In this document: positions 20,547 to 27,495 of the stretch, piece after piece
Layout: each line of letters begins with the position of its first letter
How positions within the stretch are numbered: position 1 is the stretch's first letter
From: a virus
Strand: one strand, 5' to 3'
DNA: 27,495 bases
Virus record (IMG/VR): IMGVR_UViG_3300008116_000214
Coordinates: 1-27,495 of that record
Made by a program: the position numbers and the translations under genes
The notes under the pieces: generated by a model
What the model was told of the DNA's origin: nothing
Databases searched by the model: none
Seen by the model: only the letters and a program-made list of their open reading frames with translations

Positions 20547-21760
20547 TATGCCATCAATCCGAATGACTTGAGAATCTCATTGGCATAACCAGATGCTTCT
20601 TCTCGTGCATTCTTTGTAGTAGCCCAACGTGGGTCTTTCTTTAATCGTTTCTGGAAATCAGTAAAACTCATAACTCCTGGCTTACCGTCATTGCGTAGTG
20701 CAGCCTGAACATCTGGGTCAAATGGGTCAATAGCATTATCTGGCATCTCAAGAATCTGTCCCTTGTAATATGCGTACTGATTTGCAATGCTCTTGATATC
20801 CATACCATCGTCAATAGACTGCGCTAAGTTTGAGTACATAGCCTTAGACATTGTTTTAATAGATTGCTTCTGAGCATCTAGGCTGCCAGTTGTTAGTGTT
20901 CCGCCTGGCTTCATGCCAGACATAACTTTCTCTAGTGCATCCTGTGTACTAAGGCGAACGCCATAGTTTGTTGCATAGGTTTTAAGTTCTGAGATGTTCT
21001 GAGCAATCTTGCCGTTACCCTTGGCTACATCCTCAAGGGCTGTGCCACGAACAGATGGCATAACTACATCACTCATAATACGTGCATAGTCATCTTCATT
21101 AAGAAGAGAGCCTGAAGACTTGGATACTCCGCCACTGGTTGTAGTCTTGATACGAGCAGTCTTTTGCTCTTTGATTACACGGTTGTAGAAATCCTTCTTC
21201 TCAGCAACAGTTGCTTCACGTCCAAGCATATCTGTCACGAAAGAGTCAATCATCTGGGCAGCATCAGTCTTAGTAATTTCCTGAGCGGTAATTGAAGGAC
21301 CGCCAGATACATAACTCTGCTTACTACCTAGCCAAGTAGAAAATGGAGTAAGTTGCGTCCTGCCTTCAATCTGAAAGCCTTCAATCATTTCGATGCTGTG
21401 GTCATTTGCTGCATCTTTAATGGCACCAGTAAAAGCAGATTCGCTCTTTGTGATGTAGTCCTTTTCGGACATGAAACCTCTTGTATAAAGAAGGCTACGA
21501 AGTTCTTCTGGACGTCCTTTAAATTCTTTCTTTATTGCAACAACTATTTGGTTAGTATCTGCTGGAGACCAGTCTTTTCCATTTGGCTGTACATAAAGAA
21601 ACTTAGCGTAGGCATCTCCCCTTGTACCTGGCGCTGTAATGATTCTGCGATTATACTCATTAAAAGAAATTATATATTCTGGCGTTTCACCAAAGGACTT
21701 ATTAAGGTCTCTATATTCTGGATTAACAAGGTTTGGATTACCTAAAACTTTATCAACCAT
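20546..21760 (-). CDS. Probable internal virion protein, 404 aa
   Basis: A protein with few hydrophobic stretches and many charged residues; segments such as NKSFGETPEYIISFNEYNRR at the N-terminus and TDAAQMIDSFVTDMLGREAT in the middle suggest a helical fold, with Ser/Gly-rich linkers (TTTSGGVSKSSGSLLNE). No membrane segments and no recognised enzymatic motif. GGAGG precedes the TAATG start. Situated between the giant 1771-aa and 447-aa proteins, it is likely the middle member of a virion-internal set. Unknown function. Confidence 0.6.
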   Translation of the reverse strand: MVDKVLGNPNLVNPEYRDLNKSFGETPEYIISFNEYNRRIITAPGTRGDAYAKFLYVQPNGKDWSPADTNQIVVAIKKEFKGRPEELRSLLYTRGFMSEKDYITKSESAFTGAIKDAANDHSIEMIEGFQIEGRTQLTPFSTWLGSKQSYVSGGPSITAQEITKTDAAQMIDSFVTDMLGREATVAEKKDFYNRVIKEQKTARIKTTTSGGVSKSSGSLLNEDDYARIMSDVVMPSVRGTALEDVAKGNGKIAQNISELKTYATNYGVRLSTQDALEKVMSGMKPGGTLTTGSLDAQKQSIKTMSKAMYSNLAQSIDDGMDIKSIANQYAYYKGQILEMPDNAIDPFDPDVQAALRNDGKPGVMSFTDFQKRLKKDPRWATTKNAREEASGYANEILKSFGLMA

Positions 21761-24700
21761 TATTTGCCTCCAGTTCCTGCTGATATTGTGTCTCTTGAAT
21801 ATTGGTTAAGCAATCCAGTAAAAATAATTCTGTTTGCTTCTTTAACTGCTGGGCTTACCTTTGATAGTTCGCCAAGTATTCCTGTAATTCTTTCTTTCTC
21901 TGCAGCCTTACGGTCAGCAAAATCTGAGAATCGTGCTGCTGTTTTATCTTCTGCAAGGGCTTTGAAGCCAGCAATCTCCGCAACTGCTAGGCTCATAAGT
22001 GAACGAGTCTTCTTATCAATAGGTGTATTAGTGCTGTTGATAGCCTCACCTAAAGCCTTGAACATTACATTCAATTCTCCGCGACCTTTTCCAGAACCAC
22101 CAATTTCTGCATCTAAAAACGGATTAGATATTAGAAGTGCAGATTTATTCTTGGCTGCAGTATCAATTGCAATTTTGCGATTGATATACGACATAGGAGT
22201 TTTTAATTTGTTATTTAAATCTTCTTCAATAGCAAAGTATTTTTGACGGTCCTCTGCTACCTGAACGCTATCTAAATACTCTTCAAAAGAAGGCTGAGAA
22301 ATTAAACCCTCTGACTCCATCCATGCATATACATCTGGGTTGTACTCTCCAGAGTTAGGTGCAAATAGGTAGCCAATTTCTTTGTAAGTATTTAGGAATA
22401 ACTTATTATCCGTAGACCATTTCTTTAGTTCGTCAGTCTTGCTAATGAAGACTTTAAACTCTTTAGTATTGCGAGGAACGATATACGCTAACTTGCCTGG
22501 GTTCTTGCCAGTAAAGATTGCAACTGCCTGGTCAAAGGCGCTTCCAATATCATCACCTTGACTTTCCAAAACACCATTATAGATGTCCCAGAACTCACCC
22601 TTCCATGAAGATATGCCAGTCTTCTTGATAAAGTCTGGCAATCCCTTTTCATCACGGATAGTTGGTTGTCCTGGAGAAATCTGACCAAGTAAATTTCTAC
22701 TGATAATAATGCTGTGAGCAGATAACTTTAGTTTCTTTAGATAGTCACTCTTCTGTTCAACTGTTGCATTAGTTGGCAGCGCATTACCAAATGCTTGGTG
22801 ATAAGATATAGCCTGTAATACTGCTGTGCTCTTCTGACGGTCTAGTTCTGCTGGACTAACAGTACTTATTACACTGTCAAGAAACATAGGAACAATAGCA
22901 GTGCGGAGTGAAATTCTATCTCCGAACTGACCTAAAGCAAGACTGTCAAATTTTTCTGAGAACTTAGTTGCTCTTGGCGCAATTTCTTTCTCAATAGAAT
23001 CTGGAAGAATCTTAGGAAGTTCACGCAATATTCCCTTAATTGCAAGAACGGATACAGATGCAAAAGGTCCTGCAAGTGCTGGTTGACCAGCATCAGGAGA
23101 GAAGGATGGGTTAATCAGTCTTAACTTAAGAGTTAAGTTATCAAATGTAGGAACTTGCAGTGCTGGGTTTCCTGTTAGTCCACGTAGCACTGGCTCAATA
23201 GCATTGTTAATAATCGTGTCAGTTGGGAACATAATGTACTGGTCGCCACGCTCATCTGTATATACATCTCCAGATGCTTCTAGTCCTTGATTAAGTAGAC
23301 GCATTCTGTATATAGTCTGCAAAGGCTTCTTTGTATATAGACGATATACACGGCGATAGAAGTCTTCTGTTGCGCGATAGAAGCGACCGACTGAGCGAAT
23401 AGATACAGCAAGATTAGTTTTAATTGCTGGGTTATCTACGTACTCAATAACTCTTTCTATTGCATCCCGTATTGCCATCTCAGTAACCTGTGCTTCAGCG
23501 TGCTCTTTAGCACGGGCACGCAAGACTTTATCTGGAATATTTGGAGTATTCTCTTTAGCCTGGGCGTAGTAACGGTCAGCAAACTTCTTCTCATATGGAG
23601 CAAAGGTTTGTAGGTTTTTATTGTAGAAAATTTCAACTGCTGGTGTGCGGTAAAAACCAGTTACGGTTGCATCCATTACATCCATAGTCCAGTTCTGCCA
23701 CTTTTCATACATACCTTGCCAACCACTTACTTCTTCGAATATCTGCATATCTTTTTCTGGACCGATATTCTTTAGACGTGTCATGATATTTACTGAAGGC
23801 AAATGGTCAATCGTTGCATCTTGAAACTCTTTAAATGTAATACTTGCTGCAGCATTAGCCCAAGAATTTGGAGCCAGTACTTCATCTTGATTTGCTTTGC
23901 CAACAATTGCAACACGCTTAGACTTAACTAAATCAAATAGTTTTTGATTAAAAGATTCTGGACCACCATGAAATGTATTGCGCATATCAATAAGCATTGC
24001 TTCTACGTGAATACGTGCAATGTCAACTTCTGTATTGCCTATTTGACGCCAGTAAACCGTGCTGCTAAACAAAGAATTAAAAGCCTTCGCCACCTCTGGG
24101 TTAGAGATGATGTATTCACCTTCGTAACCACCAGGTATACGCTCTACACCCATATCTTTTAGGATTCCATCACGAGCGCGTAGGAAATCTGAATCAGTTT
24201 TTAATGCACCGTTGCGAAAGAAAGCATTAACTGGATTTAATGTTACGCCTTCTGCAACCTTTTCAGAGTTGTAAGGAAAACGGATAGACCAGTTATCAAA
24301 GTGAGCAATGCTTACGGCTCTCTTAGAAGCCTTGCGCACATCTAATTCTGTATATCTTGAACCTTGTTCAAGTCCTAGTTCTTTGAGTGCTGCTGTCTGA
24401 GTAGATGACACAATTGCTTGGTCAATGTAGTCAGCATCAATGCGACCAGTTAAATTTGATTTAGCACCTACGGAGTTAACCATAGAATCAAGATATGTAG
24501 GGCTGTGCTTCATTAAGCGCTTGAGACCATCCCATGCTTCTTTGCTTAGTGTATCTCCATAGATTTCTTGAGTACGCTCAACGGTTGCATCCATAACCAT
24601 TCTTTGATGCACTTCGCCAAGGGTAACTTCTCGCTTCATCTTTACGCTTAAATCATCGGCAATAGATTGCAGAATATCTCTACGCTCTGCGCCAGAAATC

Positions 24701-27075
24701 TTTTTTGTAGGGTCTAATTTAGGAAACATTCTTGGAATGCGATAAGGAATTCCTTTTATTTTTCCAGATTTACCAGGATAATAAAATCCTCGCTTATACA
24801 TACCCTGAGTTGTTTTAGAACCAGTAATTGTTTCAGTTGCTTTTCTAACGCCACGTCCACCAAAAACAAAATCACGAAGAAGATATGTTGGATGTGCAAA
24901 GTAAGCAAAGAATGATTCATCTACTGCGCTTCGTTGTCCGAGGCGAGGAAATAGTGTATGCGTTGTCCAGAAATCTGTAAACTTACGCACAGCATTATTG
25001 CGTGTAGCACCGCCCACAAAATTAATAAAGTTAAACTTTTCTGCAAGTTTAGAACCAGATGCTACCTGATAAATATCATCAAATGGTAGTGGAGCAATAC
25101 TGTTTGCTACCTGTGATGGCTCAACAATACCACGACTTGATTGATAAGCCACATCATTTTCGTAACGAACGCCACTCTTATGAAGTAATCCAACAAGGCT
25201 GCGTGGAATTTCGCTACGAACAGTAGAGAACATACCAGCCTTCTCGTTGAAGGTAGAACTTAATATCTCATCCATCAACTGTTCGCCACCTGCGTTACCG
25301 TGTAACCCAGCCTTAACCATTATGCCAGCGTAAAGATTACGAACCATTGTTAATTGAATCTCTGGAGATTCGTTAAGAAATGCCTCGGCAAAAGCATCAG
25401 CATTTGCTTGCGGCATAGCAAGATTTGCTAGGTTTCTAACATCATTTATGGTTTTAATTGCATCTTCTCCATAAACAATACGTCCTGGAGCAAGGGAGCC
25501 TAGTGTCTGAATTTTTTGCAGAGCCTCTTGAGCCTTAGATACATTAGCATCTAACTCAAAGAGTTGACTTAACTCTGGATTGATAAGACCTTCTTCTCTA
25601 TCTGCAACCTTCTTTAAGATTTCAGTAGTTGTTTTTAATCTCTTTTGACCAGATGCAATGATTTCTTCTGTAGTAGCAGTTGATGGAGATGGGTCAAAGA
25701 TACTCTTTGCTGTTCTGTTTAGTGCAGATGAAAGAACTCTTGAACGTCTGGCAACTGGAATACCATTACGGCGATAAGAAACGCCATCTACGCGACCAGT
25801 CATAAGCAAGCCAGCATCGTCATTATCTGTGAAGAATTTCTTTGCGCCCTTCGCGTCAAAGGCTTCGTACTTTGCTAGTTGTTTAATAACACCTAATTCT
25901 GCCCACTCAGGAAAGTCATTACGTATTTCTCTGTAGATTAAACCGCGTCCCATTTCGGTTGGCTCATCAGCATATCGTTTAATAACTGGACCAAGTTGCT
26001 TATCCCAAAGGGTAACTACATCCTTCTGCTTAAACACCCAGTCCATGCCAGCATCTAAGCCTTGTCTTTCTGCAACAAATGAAAACTGGTCAGCAAGTTT
26101 TTGTCCGCGACTTTTAAATCCACCAAAACGAGAGATTGCTTCTGGAAGACTAGCCTTAACTCCAGCGTATGCACCTGTTGTACCCTTAAGGATTGGACCA
26201 ATACCCACATATGAAAGAGGGTCAATCATTAATTGATAGGTTGCATCTATAGGAGTAGAAACCATCTTTTTTGCACGTAGCAAACCTTTAGGTGTTGCCA
26301 TGTCAATTCCAGCAAACTTTAATAGTTTGTAGGACCAAGAATTCTTATCAACATTTGGGTCCGCTAGAACCCAACTCTCAACTCTGTCGCGACCTGGGCT
26401 AAACTGTGCACCCTGCTTAATTTCCTGAAGCATTTCGTTGAATTTCTTAGGGTCATCGCCCATCATAATGAGCGCTTCAGTCATTTCTGCGTCTACACCT
26501 TTGCCGTATAGGCTAATAGATTCTCCTGGTGTACGTCCCTCTGCTAAACCGCGAGCAAGGGCAACCTTTGCTGCGCCATACTTTTGCTCGTATGTTGCAA
26601 CACGACTCCAGTCCCATGAGTTCTTGCCATCAAAAGCATCCTTAAGTAATTGCTTAGAAAAAGGCTTGTCCTGAGAAAGTTGTTTAATACCAGTTCCTAC
26701 TGTATTTAAAGTCTTTCCATAAACTTCTGCTGTTTTAAAACCAGCAATAATTGGGCTAAAAAATAGTTCTGCTGATTTAGTTAAAGCCTTACCAGCACCC
26801 TGAATAGCCTTTCCTACCAAACTTTGCTCTGGCTGAAATCTTTTTTCTTTAGGAAATAGACGATTAATATCTGCTTGAACAGTTGGGTCTAGTTTAAGAA
26901 AGTCTTTACGAGAACTTTCTTCACTCATCTTTAAAAGTTTTTGAGCAGACTTATATGTATAAGACATTTGTTCAATAACTTTTTGCTGGTCAATTGGAAG
27001 GTTGGCATCGATAGCAGCCTTATAAATATTAGGGCTAATCTCTCCAACAACTGGACTTAGAGGTACCTGAGCCAT
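21760..27075 (-). CDS. Giant virion protein, 1771 aa (internal/ejection-like)
   Basis: The largest gene in the window. Mostly helical with stretches recalling membrane-active helices near residues 100-125 (AELFFSPIIAGFKTAEVYG). Notable segments: HPTYLLRDFVFGGRG (about 725) and, in the C-terminal half, VGRFYRATEDFYRRVYRLYT and GDQYIMFPTDTIINNAIEP (about 1250-1290). No peptidase, lysozyme, kinase or transferase signature is recognised, and there is no signal peptide. It has no ribosome site and relies on TAATG coupling. In podoviruses a protein of this size is typically an internal protein that enters the cell with the DNA or forms a trans-envelope channel (T7 gp16, N4 virion RNA polymerase as size comparisons); some large injected proteins of other phages are multi-domain 'polyvalent' proteins. 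Which of these applies is unknown. Confidence 0.65.
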   Translation of the reverse strand: MAQVPLSPVVGEISPNIYKAAIDANLPIDQQKVIEQMSYTYKSAQKLLKMSEESSRKDFLKLDPTVQADINRLFPKEKRFQPEQSLVGKAIQGAGKALTKSAELFFSPIIAGFKTAEVYGKTLNTVGTGIKQLSQDKPFSKQLLKDAFDGKNSWDWSRVATYEQKYGAAKVALARGLAEGRTPGESISLYGKGVDAEMTEALIMMGDDPKKFNEMLQEIKQGAQFSPGRDRVESWVLADPNVDKNSWSYKLLKFAGIDMATPKGLLRAKKMVSTPIDATYQLMIDPLSYVGIGPILKGTTGAYAGVKASLPEAISRFGGFKSRGQKLADQFSFVAERQGLDAGMDWVFKQKDVVTLWDKQLGPVIKRYADEPTEMGRGLIYREIRNDFPEWAELGVIKQLAKYEAFDAKGAKKFFTDNDDAGLLMTGRVDGVSYRRNGIPVARRSRVLSSALNRTAKSIFDPSPSTATTEEIIASGQKRLKTTTEILKKVADREEGLINPELSQLFELDANVSKAQEALQKIQTLGSLAPGRIVYGEDAIKTINDVRNLANLAMPQANADAFAEAFLNESPEIQLTMVRNLYAGIMVKAGLHGNAGGEQLMDEILSSTFNEKAGMFSTVRSEIPRSLVGLLHKSGVRYENDVAYQSSRGIVEPSQVANSIAPLPFDDIYQVASGSKLAEKFNFINFVGGATRNNAVRKFTDFWTTHTLFPRLGQRSAVDESFFAYFAHPTYLLRDFVFGGRGVRKATETITGSKTTQGMYKRGFYYPGKSGKIKGIPYRIPRMFPKLDPTKKISGAERRDILQSIADDLSVKMKREVTLGEVHQRMVMDATVERTQEIYGDTLSKEAWDGLKRLMKHSPTYLDSMVNSVGAKSNLTGRIDADYIDQAIVSSTQTAALKELGLEQGSRYTELDVRKASKRAVSIAHFDNWSIRFPYNSEKVAEGVTLNPVNAFFRNGALKTDSDFLRARDGILKDMGVERIPGGYEGEYIISNPEVAKAFNSLFSSTVYWRQIGNTEVDIARIHVEAMLIDMRNTFHGGPESFNQKLFDLVKSKRVAIVGKANQDEVLAPNSWANAAASITFKEFQDATIDHLPSVNIMTRLKNIGPEKDMQIFEEVSGWQGMYEKWQNWTMDVMDATVTGFYRTPAVEIFYNKNLQTFAPYEKKFADRYYAQAKENTPNIPDKVLRARAKEHAEAQVTEMAIRDAIERVIEYVDNPAIKTNLAVSIRSVGRFYRATEDFYRRVYRLYTKKPLQTIYRMRLLNQGLEASGDVYTDERGDQYIMFPTDTIINNAIEPVLRGLTGNPALQVPTFDNLTLKLRLINPSFSPDAGQPALAGPFASVSVLAIKGILRELPKILPDSIEKEIAPRATKFSEKFDSLALGQFGDRISLRTAIVPMFLDSVISTVSPAELDRQKSTAVLQAISYHQAFGNALPTNATVEQKSDYLKKLKLSAHSIIISRNLLGQISPGQPTIRDEKGLPDFIKKTGISSWKGEFWDIYNGVLESQGDDIGSAFDQAVAIFTGKNPGKLAYIVPRNTKEFKVFISKTDELKKWSTDNKLFLNTYKEIGYLFAPNSGEYNPDVYAWMESEGLISQPSFEEYLDSVQVAEDRQKYFAIEEDLNNKLKTPMSYINRKIAIDTAAKNKSALLISNPFLDAEIGGSGKGRGELNVMFKALGEAINSTNTPIDKKTRSLMSLAVAEIAGFKALAEDKTAARFSDFADRKAAEKERITGILGELSKVSPAVKEANRIIFTGLLNQYSRDTISAGTGGK

Positions 27076-27482
27076 TAGTACCCGCTATCTTCAAGTGCCC
27101 GATAAAGTAATTCTGAATCTCCTGTTGGGTCATACTGCGCAATATCACGGATTATAGAAAGAACAGATTGCTGTGAATTAGGAAGTCTTCCCATTGCCTG
27201 TGAACCAGCACCAGCACCCATATCAATACCAGATGTAACTGGTTCATTAGGACGCATTGTTGGTGCAAACAACTCTGTTGGCATTTCCTGTTGTGGGAAT
27301 GGATTGCCAGCCATAGGTGCACTTACTTGGTTTGAGTAGGTTTCTTGTCCTTGTCCGTATGGAAGTCCTGGGATGTAAGTTGCAGCCTGTGTTGGTCCCC
27401 CGTCAGTACGCTTAGAAAGAGCGCCAGGACCTGAAACTGCTGCTGGGTTAGACGGCGCACGATATCCTCCGCGTTGAGCCAT
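27075..27482 (-). CDS. Small unstructured virion-operon protein, 135 aa
   Basis: Rich in Gly, Pro, Gln, Ala and Ser, with a mostly unstructured first 100 residues (RGGYRAPSNPAAVSGPGAL, PMAGNPFPQQEMPTELFAP), then a short helical end (QSVLSIIRDIAQYDPTGD, ELLYRALEDSGY). Such sequences often follow portal genes and act as flexible linkers or assembly factors. AGAGGA lies a few bases before ATG 27482, itself in a TAATG overlap with an upstream gene. No family is recognised; the short C-terminal helix may be the ordered, interacting part. Confidence 0.6.
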   Translation of the reverse strand: MAQRGGYRAPSNPAAVSGPGALSKRTDGGPTQAATYIPGLPYGQGQETYSNQVSAPMAGNPFPQQEMPTELFAPTMRPNEPVTSGIDMGAGAGSQAMGRLPNSQQSVLSIIRDIAQYDPTGDSELLYRALEDSGY

Positions 27483-27495
27483 TATTCATCCTCTT
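27482..27495 (-). CDS. Last codons of an upstream late gene (partial)
   Basis: A stop codon (TAA at 27484-27482) overlaps the following start as TAATG and is preceded in frame by codons for Glu-Asp-Glu. Since every late junction uses this overlap, this is most likely the end of the previous gene, perhaps portal, but only a few codons are visible and nothing can be said about its identity. Confidence 0.35.

Noticed and set aside
21353-22246. Plus-strand open frames of 130 and 160 codons opposite the 404- and 1771-aa genes
   Set aside because: Both lie wholly opposite well-supported late genes, lack ribosome sites and have low-complexity composition.
1-27495. tRNA genes, CRISPR arrays, integrase, transposase or attachment sites
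   Set aside because: Gaps between genes are short and were read on both strands; none shows a cloverleaf, regular spaced repeats outside the fibre gene, or a matching protein.

Overview
The window reads as part of a tailed double-stranded DNA phage genome that infects an actinobacterium. The main pointer to the host is a WhiB-family iron-sulfur regulator at 4502-4777, a family known only from Actinobacteria and their phages. By eye the DNA is moderately AT-rich, unlike most soil actinophages. A low-GC host, such as a freshwater actinobacterium, is a reasonable inference but is not shown. No integrase, repressor, tRNA, insertion sequence or CRISPR array was seen.

Plus strand, 1-5665: a tightly packed early and replication operon. 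It holds, in order, the end of an unknown gene, a Cys/His-containing small protein, a RecA-fold DnaB-like ATPase, a Holliday-junction-resolvase-like nuclease, a DnaG-type primase split into two overlapping frames, a small unknown, a DUF1599-like protein, a sigma-70-like factor, three small proteins of which two are zinc ribbons, the WhiB-like regulator, an unknown conserved gene and a second PD-(D/E)XK-type nuclease. Genes overlap by a few bases (GTGA, TAATG), so translation is probably coupled. A strong hairpin at 5684-5730 closes the operon.

Minus strand, 27495 down to 5766: a convergent late operon read right to left. It begins with four large or medium virion-type proteins (135, 1771, 404 and 447 aa), then scaffold and major capsid protein. 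Two small unknown genes follow, then five consecutive tiny lysine-rich proteins, a glycosyltransferase, an 88-aa repeat protein and a probable neck or adaptor protein. A receptor-binding module comes next: three fibre-type proteins interleaved with small partner genes, then a 666-aa minor tail protein. Last is a lysis cassette (small membrane protein, M15 endopeptidase, holin-like protein). No tape measure or tube protein is recognised, and the giant 1771-aa protein upstream of the scaffold gene suggests a podovirus-like virion with internal or ejection proteins. Portal, terminase and DNA polymerase are not visible and presumably lie outside the window; the right-hand edge cuts the tail of one more late gene.

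The plausible programme is: early genes make replication enzymes and two transcription regulators (sigma-like and WhiB-like), which may redirect host RNA polymerase to the opposed late operon. Expression inside the late operon may be tuned by RNA hairpins around the scaffold and capsid genes. Seven small genes between 8631 and 16968 are 51 codons or fewer and are easy to miss: 15, 46, 47, 51 and 47 aa products are described below, together with the other short ones.
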